Origin: Microvirga flocculans ATCC BAA-817
GTDB lineage: Bacteria > Pseudomonadota > Alphaproteobacteria > Rhizobiales > Beijerinckiaceae
Length of the DNA: 64,000 nt
Assembly (NCBI RefSeq): GCF_000518665.1
Contig: NZ_JAEA01000010.1
Span: forward strand, 62,001-126,000
Direction of reading: 5' to 3'
The notes beneath the pieces were generated by a model. It did not search any database, was not told the origin of the DNA, and saw only the letters and a list, made by a program, of their open reading frames with translations. A program made the translations under genes and the position numbers. Below are positions 41,465 to 50,335 of this stretch, in pieces (position 1 is the stretch's first letter; the number at the start of each line of letters is the position of its first letter).

Positions 41465-42325
41465 TCAGCCGAAGAGACCCGCCACGCCGCCCTGGAGCCG
41501 GGAGTTGCCCTGGCGGGCGATGCTGTTGCCGTTGTCGATGGCGAGCGCGCGCTGATAGCTCTCGATCGCCTGCTGGCGGTCGCCCTTGCGCTCGTAGGCC
41601 ACGCCGCGCCAGGCCCAGGAATTGGCATCCCTGGCATCGACATTGAGGGCGGCGTTGAAATCCTCGATGGCCTTGTCGAACTGGTTCGTCGCGAGGTAGC
41701 TCTGGCCGCGGGCGGCATAGGGCGCGCCGACGAAGGGGTTGCGGTCGATGGTGGCGTCGAAGTCCAGGATCGCCTGCTGGTGCATGCCCTGGCGCTGGTA
41801 GAGCAGGCCACGGGCATGGAGGGCCTCGGCCGATTCGGGCAGGAGGCGGGTCGCCATGTTGAGGTCGCTGAGGGCCTCCTGGAACTGGTTCTGCGAGCGG
41901 TACAGGTTGGCGCGGCCGATATAGGCCGGGCCGTAATTGGGATCGGCCTGGATGGCGCGGGTGAAGTCGGCGAGCGCCTGGTCGTTGCGGTTCGTCTGCC
42001 GGAGGGCGAGGGCCCGGTTGGTATAGGCCGGGGCATAGTTCGGATCGAGCTGGACCGCCTTGCTGAAGTCGGCCATGGCGCTGCTGTAGTTGCCCACGCG
42101 GGCGTAAGCCGCGCCGCGGGTATTGTAGGCGCCCGGATCGTTCGGGTTACGCTGGATCACGTCCGACAGGGAGGCGATGTTGACCGTGCTCGTGCCCTGC
42201 GTGTCCTCTTCCACCACGGCGATGCGCTGGGCGGGACCGCTGCCGGTCGTGCCGCAGGCGGCAAGGCCGAGGGCGACTAGGGTCAGGCTCAGGGGGGCAA
42301 AACGGCGAATCGATGGGGCGGACAC
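41465..42325 (-). CDS. TPR-repeat lipoprotein
   Basis: About 286 residues. The lipobox L-A-A-C lies in TLVALGLAACGTTGSG, so the mature protein starts at that Cys and is membrane-anchored. Six tetratricopeptide repeats follow, e.g. GAAYARVGNYSSAMADFSKA and GQSYLATNQFDKAIEDFNAA. The GTG start at 42325 has GGAG 6 nt upstream and gives a proper signal peptide. It resembles NlpI-type outer-membrane TPR lipoproteins; partners unknown. A short gap separates it from the nucleotidyltransferase gene. Confidence 0.88.
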   Translation of the reverse strand: MSAPSIRRFAPLSLTLVALGLAACGTTGSGPAQRIAVVEEDTQGTSTVNIASLSDVIQRNPNDPGAYNTRGAAYARVGNYSSAMADFSKAVQLDPNYAPAYTNRALALRQTNRNDQALADFTRAIQADPNYGPAYIGRANLYRSQNQFQEALSDLNMATRLLPESAEALHARGLLYQRQGMHQQAILDFDATIDRNPFVGAPYAARGQSYLATNQFDKAIEDFNAALNVDARDANSWAWRGVAYERKGDRQQAIESYQRALAIDNGNSIARQGNSRLQGGVAGLFG

Positions 42326-42558
42326 CTTCGTCTCCAGCTTCTTGAACGCGGTACCAGGAGGCGGCACTCTGGCGGGAAAACCTTAACAGCCGTGAAACAA
42401 GGCATCAAAAAGGCATGCCGGGATCGAAACTCCAGGGCGGCCGGCCGGGCAGGCAGAGGATGAGGAATCCCCATATGCAAACAGCGCCCTCGCTTTCGCG
42501 ACGGGCGCTGGTTCACAACCGATCGGCCAGCCTTCTGAAAGGCTTGAGCGCGAAGAGC

Positions 42559-42789
42559 TTAGCGGGTGGTGCGCGGCTTCGAAGGCAGCAGGCCTTCGCG
42601 CTGCATGCGCTTGCGGATCAGCTTACGAGCGCGGCGGACGGCCTCAGCCTTCTCGCGGGCCTTCTTCTCAGACGGCTTCTCGTAGTGGCCGCGAAGTTTC
42701 ATTTCGCGGAAGATACCCTCACGCTGCATCTTCTTCTTGAGAGCGCGGAGCGCCTGATCGACGTTGTTATCCCGGACAAGAACCTGCAC
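42559..42789 (-). CDS. rpsU: 30S ribosomal protein S21
   Basis: A 76-residue basic protein: [60 protein letters not shown] and a basic tail. This is the typical alphaproteobacterial S21. The start is GTG with GAGGAA 7 nt upstream. It functions in mRNA recruitment to the 30S subunit. Confidence 0.96.
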   Translation of the reverse strand: MQVLVRDNNVDQALRALKKKMQREGIFREMKLRGHYEKPSEKKAREKAEAVRRARKLIRKRMQREGLLPSKPRTTR

Positions 42790-42819
42790 GCGAATTCCTC
42801 GTTTTGAACCGTTTCGATT

Positions 42820-42847
42820 GTGATAAAAAACAAAGGAGGCGCGTCAA
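42820..42847 (-). promoter_or_regulatory. Putative sigma-70-type promoter of rpsU
   Basis: On the minus strand, TTGACG (42847-42842, preceded by C as in the alphaproteobacterial CTTGAC) and TATCAC (42825-42820) are separated by 16 nt, some 30 nt before the GTG start. The -10 element is imperfect. Confidence 0.5.
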
Positions 42848-42957
42848 GCGCACCTCTATCTAGCGGGCGTCGATACCAGAAGAAGCCTTGCCTGTCCAGG
42901 GTTGCCCCTCAAGAAAAGCGCCGCGCCAGAGGAATAACCCCGGGGGCCGGGAAAGGT

Positions 42958-44037
42958 TCAATCCCGTTCCGGAAAAACCCGGGTCACATGCCCCATCTTG
43001 CGGCCCGGGCGGGCCTCCGCCTTGCCGTAGAGGTGCAGATGCGCGCCCGGCTCGGCGAGGATCTCCTCCCAGGCATCGGCGTCATGGCCGATCAGGTTCT
43101 TCATCTCGATCCGGCCCAGGCGGGCGGTGGCGCCCAGGGGCCAGCCGCAGACCGCCCTCACGTGCTGCTCGAACTGGGAGGTCACGGCTCCCCCCAGGGT
43201 CCAATGGCCGGAATTGTGCACCCGCGGCGCGATCTCGTTCACCACGAGCCGCTCGCGGCCGCCCTCCGTCACCAGGAACATCTCGACCGCCAGCACGCCC
43301 ACGTAATCCAGGGCCTCGGCGATGGAGCGGGCGATGCGGACGGCCTGTTCCTCGGTTGCGCGCGAGACGCCGGCGGGGACGCGGGTGGTGTCCAGGATGT
43401 GGTGGCTGTGCTCGTTGGCGCAGAGGTCATAGGCCGCGAAGGCGCCGGACGCGGTGCGGGCCGCGACCACGGAGACCTCGCGCTCGAAGGGCACGAAGCC
43501 TTCGATAATGGAGGGGCTGCGGCCGATCTCGGCCCAGGCGGCGACGGGATCGCTCCCGGCCCGGAGCATGACCTGCCCCTTGCCGTCATAGCCGAAGCGC
43601 CGGGTCTTGAGCACGGCCGGGCGGCCGATCCTGTCGAGGGCCGCAACGAGCTCGGCCTCGTCGGCGAAGGTCGCGAAGGGGGCGACATCGATGCCGAGGC
43701 CGGCGATGAAGCTCTTTTCCAGGAAGCGGTCCTGGGACACGGCGAGCGCCTGGGCATTGGGCGCGAGCAGGGCATGGGCGCTCAGGGTCGAGGCGGTCTC
43801 GCTCGGTACGTTCTCGAATTCATAGGTCACCACGTCCACGGCCTTGGCGAAGCGCACCAGGTTCGCCTCGTCCTCGTAGGGGGCGATGGTGACCTCGGAC
43901 GCCACCTCGAAAGCCGGGCTGTTCTCTTCCGGCGCATAGATGTGGGTTCTCAGGCCGAGCTGCGCGGCCGCCATGGCGATCATGCGCCCGAGCTGGCCGC
44001 CGCCGAGAATACCGAGGGTGCAGCCGGGACGGATCAT
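42958..44037 (-). CDS. purK: 5-(carboxyamino)imidazole ribonucleotide synthase
   Basis: A 359-aa ATP-grasp enzyme: AIR + ATP + HCO3- to N5-CAIR in purine synthesis. Visible are GCTLGILGGGQLGRMIAMAA, VVTYEFENVPSETASTLSAH, the ATP-grasp core GRPAVLKTRRFGYDGKGQVM and EGFVPFEREVSVVAARTASG, and NEIAPRVHNSGHWTLGG. It starts 4 nt after purE, forming purEK. Length is normal. Confidence 0.97.
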   Translation of the reverse strand: MIRPGCTLGILGGGQLGRMIAMAAAQLGLRTHIYAPEENSPAFEVASEVTIAPYEDEANLVRFAKAVDVVTYEFENVPSETASTLSAHALLAPNAQALAVSQDRFLEKSFIAGLGIDVAPFATFADEAELVAALDRIGRPAVLKTRRFGYDGKGQVMLRAGSDPVAAWAEIGRSPSIIEGFVPFEREVSVVAARTASGAFAAYDLCANEHSHHILDTTRVPAGVSRATEEQAVRIARSIAEALDYVGVLAVEMFLVTEGGRERLVVNEIAPRVHNSGHWTLGGAVTSQFEQHVRAVCGWPLGATARLGRIEMKNLIGHDADAWEEILAEPGAHLHLYGKAEARPGRKMGHVTRVFPERD

Positions 44038-44041
44038 GGGC

Positions 44042-44533
44042 TCAGCCTTCGTTCGAGGGCCGCTCGGCCACGCTGTCGCTCTGGCGCTTGCGCCATGCGT
44101 CGAGGCGCTCGCTGAGGGCGGGATCGTGCAGGGCCAGCACGGCGGCGGCGAGCAGGGCCGCGTTCACGGCGCCGGCCCGGCCGATGGCCAGGGTCCCGAC
44201 GGGAATGCCGGCGGGCATCTGCACGATGGAGAGCAGGCTGTCCTCGCCCGACAGGGCCTTGGACTCCACCGGCACGCCGAAGACGGGCAGGGGCGTCATA
44301 GCGGCGGTCATGCCGGGGAGGTGGGCCGCTCCGCCCGCTCCCGCGATGATCACCTGGAACCCTTCCGCCTTCGCGCTCTTGGCGAAGGCATAGAGCCGGT
44401 CCGGCGTGCGGTGGGCGGAAACGATGCGGGCGTCATAGGCGATGCCAAGGGCCTCGAGGGTCTCGGCGGCATGGCGCATGGTCGCCCAGTCGGACTGGCT
44501 GCCCATGATGATGGCAATGGGGATTCCCGCCAT
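44042..44533 (-). CDS. purE: 5-(carboxyamino)imidazole ribonucleotide mutase
   Basis: A 163-residue class I PurE converting N5-CAIR to CAIR. The signature is [20 protein letters not shown], with [20 protein letters not shown] and [40 protein letters not shown]. First gene of the purEK operon. Confidence 0.97.
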   Translation of the reverse strand: MAGIPIAIIMGSQSDWATMRHAAETLEALGIAYDARIVSAHRTPDRLYAFAKSAKAEGFQVIIAGAGGAAHLPGMTAAMTPLPVFGVPVESKALSGEDSLLSIVQMPAGIPVGTLAIGRAGAVNAALLAAAVLALHDPALSERLDAWRKRQSDSVAERPSNEG

Positions 44534-44606
44534 GGCTTGGCTCCGGCTTTAAGGGCCTCAAGATGGATGCGGGAATAACGAAGGCTTCCCCCGCAGGCAA
44601 GGCCGT

Positions 44607-44807
44607 TCAGGCAATGATGTCGGGGGTCAGCTGATCCTCGAGCCGGATGATCTGGTCCTTGAGGGCGAGCTTGCGCTTCTTCAGGCGCTGGACCTGCAGC
44701 TGGTCGCCGGCGACCATGCTCTCCAGGGCGTCGATCGCCATGTCGAGATCGCGGTGTTCCTGCTTGAGACGGGACAATTCCGCTTCCAGTTCAGACAAGT
44801 CGGTCAT
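44607..44807 (-). CDS. DUF465 (YdcH-like) small coiled-coil protein A
   Basis: A 66-residue protein beginning MTDLSELEAELSRLKQEHRD, with heptad-like helices through LQVQRLKKRKLALKDQIIRL. The final RLKKRKLALKDQI matches the DUF465/YdcH family. Function unknown. Divergent from a second DUF465 gene at 44996. Confidence 0.88.
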   Translation of the reverse strand: MTDLSELEAELSRLKQEHRDLDMAIDALESMVAGDQLQVQRLKKRKLALKDQIIRLEDQLTPDIIA

Positions 44808-44995
44808 TGAAGATACCCAGGATGCCAGGCCGTCGGGACGCCTGGCCGAGAGGGGCGGAAGTATGCCCCCCGGGGCGGTGGAGAGCAAGATCGGCAGGGC
44901 CCTTTGACCCCTCGATTCTTTTAAATTTTGCCTTCGACTCGCCACACTCTGTCGGGCACAATCCCCTGGTCAGTAGACACATAGGAGGAACTGAC

Positions 44996-45178
44996 ATGCC
45001 GCTGCAGAATCACCTGTCGGAACTGGAACGCAAGCATCGGGCCCTCGAGCGCGAGATCCAGGAAAACCTCAACAGACCGTCGGCAGATGACATCAAGTTG
45101 GCAGAACTCAAGCGAAGGAAGCTTCAGCTCAAGGACGAGATCGCACGCCTGAGAGGCTCCGAACAGGCGGTGCACTAG
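44996..45178 (+). CDS. DUF465 (YdcH-like) small coiled-coil protein B
   Basis: A 60-residue protein, MPLQNHLSELERKHRALERE then AELKRRKLQLKDEIARLRGS. It shares the ELKRRKLQLKDEIARL block with its divergent neighbour. An AGGAGGAA Shine-Dalgarno lies 7 nt upstream. A terminator follows about 30 nt after the stop. Confidence 0.92.
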   Translation: MPLQNHLSELERKHRALEREIQENLNRPSADDIKLAELKRRKLQLKDEIARLRGSEQAVH

Positions 45179-45209
45179 CCGTAATCTTCCTCGACAATCC
45201 CCCTTCAGA

Positions 45210-45245
45210 AGCCGTCGCTTCCTTTTCGGGAGCGGCGGCTTTTTC
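45210..45245 (+). terminator. Terminator after the DUF465 gene
   Basis: AGCCGTCGCTTCC (45210-45222) pairs with GGGAGCGGCGGCT (45228-45240) with a few G-U pairs, followed by TTTTTC. Confidence 0.82.
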
Positions 45246-45255
45246 ATGAGGCGCG

Positions 45256-46014
45256 TTACAGCAGAGCGGCCGCCCCGTCATGGACGAGCTTGGCGCCCAC
45301 GAGCACCAGCAGGGCATAGACGGCCGTGTAGAAATGGGTGCCCGATACGCGCCGCACGAGAAGGACCCCGGCCCAGGTGGAGGCGATCGCCACCGGGAAC
45401 AGGGCGGCGGCGGTCGCCATGTTCGCGAGCGTGATCTGGCCCAGCGCCAGATAGGGCGGCACCTTGATCCAGTTGATGAGCGCGAACACGACCGCGCCCG
45501 TGCCGACGAACACGTCGCGCGGCAGGCGCTGCGGCATGACGTAGATCTGGAAGGGCGGTCCGCCTGCATGGGCGATCATGCTGGTGAAGCCCGTGGCCCA
45601 GCCCCAGAAGATCCCGCGCGGCAGGTCGGCCGGCGTCGGTTTCGGTTCCCGCCCGCCGCGCTCCAGCACCAGACGGCGCAGGGCGAAGGCGATGGAGATC
45701 ACGCCCACGGCCAGCTTGATGAAGGCGTCGGACACCTGGGCCGCCAGGAGATAGCCCGTGAGGATGCCGGTGGCCGCGCCGGCGACCAGGATCGCGACGT
45801 TGCGGCGATCCCAGGTGTTCCGGTAGGCCCAGACCGAGACCACGTCCTGCACGATCAGGATCGGCAGCATGATCGCCGCCGCCTGAACCGGCGAGGCGAC
45901 GAGGGCCATCAGGGGCAGGGAGAGCATGCCGAGGCCCGAGAAGCCGCCCTTGGCGAGACCGAGCAGGGTCACGGCGGGAATGGCGGCGGCATAGAAGAGG
46001 GGATCGGTAATCAA
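45256..46014 (-). CDS. TauE/SafE-family sulfite exporter-like permease
   Basis: A 252-residue inner-membrane protein with about eight helices. The duplicated TauE/SafE motif is seen at GLAKGGFSGLGMLSLPLMAL and again at GFTSMIAHAGGPPFQIYVMP. Family members export sulfite, sulfoacetate or similar anions; substrate unknown. No ATG fits the family start, so TTG 46014 (encoding LITDPLFYAA) was chosen; a more distal ATG at 46116 is less likely. Divergent from prpE. Confidence 0.87.
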   Translation of the reverse strand: MITDPLFYAAAIPAVTLLGLAKGGFSGLGMLSLPLMALVASPVQAAAIMLPILIVQDVVSVWAYRNTWDRRNVAILVAGAATGILTGYLLAAQVSDAFIKLAVGVISIAFALRRLVLERGGREPKPTPADLPRGIFWGWATGFTSMIAHAGGPPFQIYVMPQRLPRDVFVGTGAVVFALINWIKVPPYLALGQITLANMATAAALFPVAIASTWAGVLLVRRVSGTHFYTAVYALLVLVGAKLVHDGAAALL

Positions 46015-46128
46015 GGAGAAACTCGCCGAAAGTCGGATCGCCGAAAGTCTCCGCTGACCACGACGTTGCCGCCTGCTACCACAACAGGCGCTTGAAGTCT
46101 CATGCACAGAACGCAACGGGGAAACGCC

Positions 46129-48042
46129 ATGTCATCCACCCAAAGCCGTTATCATGGGGTCTATGCCCGCTGGAAAGCCGACCCGGAAGGCTTCTGGGCG
46201 GACGCCGCGCGGGCGATCGACTGGATCAAGCCTGCCGACAAGACCTTCGATCCCACGGCCGGCGCCTATGGCCAGTGGTTCCCCGGCGCGGTCTGCAACA
46301 CCTGCTACAACGCGGTCGACCGGCACGCGGCCACGCGCGGCGACCAGGCGGCGATCGTCTACGACAGTCCCGTCACGAATTCCAAGCGGACGATCTCCTA
46401 TGCCGAGCTCAAGGACGAGGTCGCGACGCTCGCCGCCGTGCTTCAGGACATGGGTGTGCAGAAGGGCGACCGGGTCGTCATCTATATGCCCATGATCCCC
46501 GAGGCGGCGATCGGCATGCTCGCCTGCGCCCGCATCGGCGCGATCCATTCGGTCGTCTTCGGCGGCTTTGCCGCAAAGGAACTCGCCACCCGCATCGACG
46601 ACGCCAAGCCGAAGGCGATCCTCTCCGCCTCCTGCGGCATCGAGGGCGCCCGCGTCATCCCCTACAAGCCGCTCCTGAACGAGGCGATCACGCTCTCCGC
46701 CTACAAGCCCGATGCCTGCCTGATCTATCAGCGGCCGCAATGCGCGGCCTCCCTCGTCGAGGGGCGCGATGCCGACTGGCAGGCGGAGGTGGCCAAGGCC
46801 CGTCAGGCCGGACGGCGGGCCGAATGCGTGCCGGTGGCCTCCACCGATCCGCTCTATGTGCTCTACACCTCCGGCACGACCGGCAAGCCCAAGGGCGTGG
46901 TGCGCGACAACGGCGGCTACATGGTCGCGCTCAAATGGACCATGGATCATTTCTACGGCGTCGAGCCGGGCGAGGTGTTCTGGGCGGCCTCGGACGTGGG
47001 CTGGGTCGTCGGCCATTCCTACATCGTCTACGGGCCGCTCCTGCATGGCTGCACGGCGATCCTCTACGAGGGCAAGCCGGTGGGCACGCCCGATGCGGGC
47101 GCCTATTGGCGCGTCATCGCAGAGCACGGGGTCACGACCCTCTTCACCGCCCCGACCGCCTTCCGCGCCATCAAGAAGGAGGATCCGGACGCGGCCCTTC
47201 TCAAGCATTACGACCTCAAGGGGTTCCGCGCCCTGTTCCTCGCCGGCGAGCGGGCCGATCCGGATACGGTGAAATGGGCCGAGGACATTCTCAAGGTTCC
47301 GGTCATCGACCATTGGTGGCAGACCGAGACCGGCTGGCCGGTGGCGGGCAATCCGCTGGGCCTCGGCGCCCTGCCGGTCAAGCACGGCTCGCCCACGGTG
47401 CCGATGCCGGGCTATGCCCTCGACGTGCTGGACGAGGGCGGGCAGTCCGTCGGCCGGGGCAAGATGGGCACCATTGTGGTCAAGCTGCCGCTGCCGCCCG
47501 GCTGCCTGCCGACTCTCTGGCAGGCGGAGGACCGCTTCAGGGAATCCTACCTCGCCACTTATCCGGGCTACTACAACACCTCGGATGCGGGCTACATCGA
47601 CGATGACGGCTATGTCTGGGTCATGGGCCGCACGGACGACATCATCAACGTGGCGGGCCATCGCCTGTCGACGGGCAGCATGGAGGAAGTTCTGGCCTCC
47701 CATCCGGCGGTCGCGGAATGCGCCGTGATCGGCGTGAAGGATTCCCTGAAGGGCGAGGTGCCCTGCGGCTTCGTGGTGCTGAAATCCGGCGTCCGGCAGA
47801 ACCCCGAGGAGGTCGAGAAGGAGCTCATCGGCCTCGTGCGCGAGAAGATCGGCCCCGTGGCCGCCTTCAAGCTCGCCATCACCGTGCCGCGGCTCCCGAA
47901 GACCCGCTCGGGTAAGATCCTGCGCGGCACCATGAAGAAGATCGCCGACGGGGAAGCCTGGACCACGCCCGCCACCATCGACGATCCCGTGATTCTCGAC
48001 GAGATCGGCGACGTGCTGAAGGGCAGGGGCCTGACGCACTAA
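46129..48042 (+). CDS. prpE: Propionate--CoA ligase
   Basis: A 637-aa acyl-CoA synthetase of the ANL family (propionate + ATP + CoA to propionyl-CoA). Seen are the AMP-binding loop LYTSGTTGKPKGVVRDNGGY, FWAASDVGWVVGHSYIVYGP, DHWWQTETGWPVAGNPLGLG, GRTDDIINVAGHRLSTGSME and the catalytic Lys in LPKTRSGKILRGTMKKIADG. The N-terminal YHGVYARWKADPEGFWADAA is PrpE-like rather than Acs-like. No prpBCD genes are nearby. GGGGAA precedes ATG 46129. Confidence 0.92.
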   Translation: MSSTQSRYHGVYARWKADPEGFWADAARAIDWIKPADKTFDPTAGAYGQWFPGAVCNTCYNAVDRHAATRGDQAAIVYDSPVTNSKRTISYAELKDEVATLAAVLQDMGVQKGDRVVIYMPMIPEAAIGMLACARIGAIHSVVFGGFAAKELATRIDDAKPKAILSASCGIEGARVIPYKPLLNEAITLSAYKPDACLIYQRPQCAASLVEGRDADWQAEVAKARQAGRRAECVPVASTDPLYVLYTSGTTGKPKGVVRDNGGYMVALKWTMDHFYGVEPGEVFWAASDVGWVVGHSYIVYGPLLHGCTAILYEGKPVGTPDAGAYWRVIAEHGVTTLFTAPTAFRAIKKEDPDAALLKHYDLKGFRALFLAGERADPDTVKWAEDILKVPVIDHWWQTETGWPVAGNPLGLGALPVKHGSPTVPMPGYALDVLDEGGQSVGRGKMGTIVVKLPLPPGCLPTLWQAEDRFRESYLATYPGYYNTSDAGYIDDDGYVWVMGRTDDIINVAGHRLSTGSMEEVLASHPAVAECAVIGVKDSLKGEVPCGFVVLKSGVRQNPEEVEKELIGLVREKIGPVAAFKLAITVPRLPKTRSGKILRGTMKKIADGEAWTTPATIDDPVILDEIGDVLKGRGLTH

Positions 48043-48093
48043 AGCATCGGACCCAAAAGTGGACCTGCACTTTTGGGATCGATCCGATGCTTT
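48041..48093. repeat. REP-like extragenic palindrome 1
   Basis: An outer 11-bp arm AAAGCATCGGA (48041-48051) pairs with TCCGATGCTTT (48083-48093). An inner arm CCCAAAAGTG (48052-48061) pairs with CACTTTTGGG (48068-48077). The composition resembles repeats seen between genes in Methylobacteriaceae and Bradyrhizobium (from memory). It begins within the prpE stop codon. Confidence 0.85.
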
Positions 48094-48104
48094 CTTCTTG
48101 AGTG

Positions 48105-48156
48105 AGAGCATCGTTGAGAGCGGAAAAACCGGGTCCACTTTTCCGCACGATGCTCT
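48105..48156. repeat. REP-like extragenic palindrome 2
   Basis: AGAGCATCGT (48105-48114) pairs with ACGATGCTCT (48147-48156), and GCGGAAAA (48120-48127) pairs with TTTTCCGC (48139-48146). It shares the AAAAGTGGACC word, inverted, with palindrome 1 just upstream, so the two make a composite in opposite orientation. Confidence 0.85.
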
Positions 48157-48220
48157 GACTCTCCGACACGTCATCCCAGGCGGCAGGAGCCTGTCCGGGA
48201 TGAAGAGGGCCTAAACGAAG

Positions 48221-48252
48221 AAGGCCCGGATCACTCCGGGCCTTTTCTCTTG
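48221..48252. terminator. Terminator between convergent prpE and the TrcR-family gene
   Basis: AAGGCCCGGA (48221-48230), loop TCAC, TCCGGGCCTT (48235-48244), then TTCTCTT. Clear intrinsic terminator on the plus strand. Confidence 0.85.
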
Positions 48253-48254
48253 TC

Positions 48255-48971
48255 CTATTCCTCGTCGTCGTCGTCGCGCTTGAGCTGCTTGAGCTTGGCG
48301 AAGACCGAGTTGACGTCGATCTCCTCCTCCTGCGGCTTCGGGCGGCTCATATCGGCGAAGGGCTCGTCGTAGGAGGGTTCCGCGGTGGAGACTTCCGCCG
48401 GCATCAGGGTGCTGCCGTGCTCGTGAGCCTCGACCTGCGGACGGTCCTTGGCGGCGCGCTGCACCTCGAAATCGAGGTCGATCTGCGAGCAGAGGCCCAG
48501 CGTCACCGGATCCATGGGGCTGAGGCTCGCCGAGTTCCAGTGCGTGCGGTCGCGGACCTGCTGGATCGTGGTCTTCGTGGTGCCCACGAGCCGCATGATC
48601 TGCGCGTCCTTGAGCTCGGGATGGTTGCGCACCAGCCAGAGAATGGCGTTGGGACGGTCGTGGCGGCGGGAGACCGGGGTGTAGCGCGGCCCCTTCTTGA
48701 CCCGCTTCTGCTCCGGCAGCTTCACCCGCGATTCCGCCAGCTTCAGGCGGTGGTTCGGGTCGGCCTGGGCCTTCTCGATCTCCTCACGGGTCAGCTGGCC
48801 CGTCGTCACCGGGTCGAGCCCCTTGATGCCGGCCGCCACTTCGCCGTCGGCAATGCCCTTCACCTCGAGCGGGTGGAGCTTGCAGAAGTCGGCGATCTGG
48901 TCGAACGACAGCGATGTATTCTCGACGAGCCAAACGGCTGTCGCCTTCGGCATCAGCGGTCCCTGGGACAT
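48255..48971 (-). CDS. DUF1013 family protein (TrcR-like cell-cycle regulator)
   Basis: A 238-residue cytoplasmic protein. It starts MSQGPLMPKATAVWLVENTS with LSFDQIADFCKLHPLEVKGI and a second HTH-like part RPNAILWLVRNHPELKDAQI, MRLVGTTKTTIQQVRDR, and has an acidic tail. This is the alphaproteobacterial DUF1013 family, which I recall being renamed TrcR, transcriptional cell-cycle regulator. Two HTH-like segments support DNA binding. An AGGAGG lies upstream of ATG 48971. Confidence 0.88.
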   Translation of the reverse strand: MSQGPLMPKATAVWLVENTSLSFDQIADFCKLHPLEVKGIADGEVAAGIKGLDPVTTGQLTREEIEKAQADPNHRLKLAESRVKLPEQKRVKKGPRYTPVSRRHDRPNAILWLVRNHPELKDAQIMRLVGTTKTTIQQVRDRTHWNSASLSPMDPVTLGLCSQIDLDFEVQRAAKDRPQVEAHEHGSTLMPAEVSTAEPSYDEPFADMSRPKPQEEEIDVNSVFAKLKQLKRDDDDEE

Positions 48972-49131
48972 GTATGCGAACCTCCTTCAGGCCGGGCGCC
49001 GGCTGTCGGCGCCGCACGGCAAAACTCTCTTGCGCTCCGAACCGGCCCGGACCGGAGCATCTCGTCTCACGATGTGAGGGAAACGAGATGATTATAGGGA
49101 TCGTGCCGCGATGTTGCAAATTTTAGAGCGA

Positions 49132-49167
49132 CGGACCCGAAAAGCCCCGTGCTCCGTTTCGGGTCCG
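49132..49167. repeat. REP-like hairpin 3
   Basis: CGGACCCGAAA (49132-49142) pairs perfectly with TTTCGGGTCCG (49157-49167) around a 14-nt loop. It resembles the CGGACCCAAAAG core of palindrome 1 (48041-48093). It lies upstream of the TrcR-family gene and downstream of the quinone oxidoreductase gene, where it may also end transcription. Confidence 0.75.
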
Positions 49168-49234
49168 ATTCCCCGGCCTTTCCTTGAGGAGCGCGTGGCG
49201 GACGAGGAAAACACATCGTTTTCCTCGCGATCCG

Positions 49235-50233
49235 CTAGAAAGCGAGCACGATCTTGCCGATATGCTCGCCCCCGTCCATGCGGGCATGGGCCTTCGCCAC
49301 GTCCTCGAAGGCGAAGGTCGAATCCATCACCGGCCGGCATCGTCCTTCAGCGAGCAGCGGCCAGACCTTCTCCTGCAGGGAGCGGGCGATGGCGGCCTTC
49401 TCGGCAACGGAGCGGGGCCGCAGGGTCGAACCCGTGTGGGTGAGCCGCTTGACCATCAGGCGGCGGAAGTCGACCTCCGCCTTGGGGCTTTTGAGGAAAG
49501 CGATCTGGACGATTCGCCCGTCCTGGGCGGCGGCCTCGTAGTTGCGGGGGATGTAGTCTCCTCCCACCATGTCGAGGATCACGTCCGCGCCCCGGCCGCC
49601 GGTGGCCTCCTTGGTTGCGGCGACGAAGTCCTCGTTCCTGTAATTCACCGCCACGTCGGCGCCGAGCCGCAGACAGGCCTGGCACTTTTCCGGCGAGCCG
49701 GCGGTGGCGATCACCTTCGCCCCGAAAGCCTTGGCGAGCTGGATCGCCGTGGTGCCGATTCCGGAGGTTCCGCCATGGACGAGAAGGGTCTCCCCGGGCT
49801 GGAGGCGGCCCCGGTCGAACACGTTGGTCCAGACGGTGAAGTAGGTTTCCGGGATGGCGCCCGCCTCCGTCAGGGAGAGGCCCGCGGGCAGGGGCAGGGC
49901 GTTGCTTTCGTGCACGACGGCGTATTCCGCATAGCCGCCGCCCGCGACCAGGGCCATGACCGGCTGCCCCACCGAGACATGCGCGGCGCCGGGACCCGTG
50001 GCCACGACCTCGCCCGCGATCTCGAGCCCGAGGACGTCCGGGGCACCGGGAGGCGGGGGGTAGCCGCCCTGCCGCTGGATCACGTCGGGGCGGTTCACGC
50101 CCGCCACCTTCACCTTGACGAGGATTTCGCCCTCACCGGGCTGGGGCACGGGACGCTGGACGATCTTCAGGACCTCGGGTCCGCCGCTTCCGTCCGCCAC
50201 GACGGCGCGCATCATCTGCGGGATCTGCCCCAT
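49235..50233 (-). CDS. NAD(P)H-quinone oxidoreductase (MDR superfamily)
   Basis: A 332-aa zinc-free medium-chain reductase. Seen are MRAVVADGSGGPEVLKIVQR, VAGVNRPDVIQRQGGYPPPP, the NADPH-binding LLVHGGTSGIGTTAIQLAKA and ADVILDMVGGDYIPRNYEAA. It resembles human PIG3/TP53I3-type quinone reductases. It reduces quinones or enones with NADPH; substrate unknown. AGGAGGG precedes ATG 50233. Confidence 0.92.
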   Translation of the reverse strand: MGQIPQMMRAVVADGSGGPEVLKIVQRPVPQPGEGEILVKVKVAGVNRPDVIQRQGGYPPPPGAPDVLGLEIAGEVVATGPGAAHVSVGQPVMALVAGGGYAEYAVVHESNALPLPAGLSLTEAGAIPETYFTVWTNVFDRGRLQPGETLLVHGGTSGIGTTAIQLAKAFGAKVIATAGSPEKCQACLRLGADVAVNYRNEDFVAATKEATGGRGADVILDMVGGDYIPRNYEAAAQDGRIVQIAFLKSPKAEVDFRRLMVKRLTHTGSTLRPRSVAEKAAIARSLQEKVWPLLAEGRCRPVMDSTFAFEDVAKAHARMDGGEHIGKIVLAF

Positions 50234-50335
50234 TTTTTCCCTCCTTTGGTGAACACTCTCCCGGCATATAGGCTTTGTTGGCAAGGAATACATGCCGGAT
50301 TAACGTGACGATCAACCCTTGAAGAGGAGAATGAC

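Noticed and set aside
49235..50233. Alcohol dehydrogenase (zinc type)
   Set aside because: The catalytic and structural zinc cysteines are absent. The GG-x-S-G-I-G-T nucleotide site and overall pattern fit quinone oxidoreductase.
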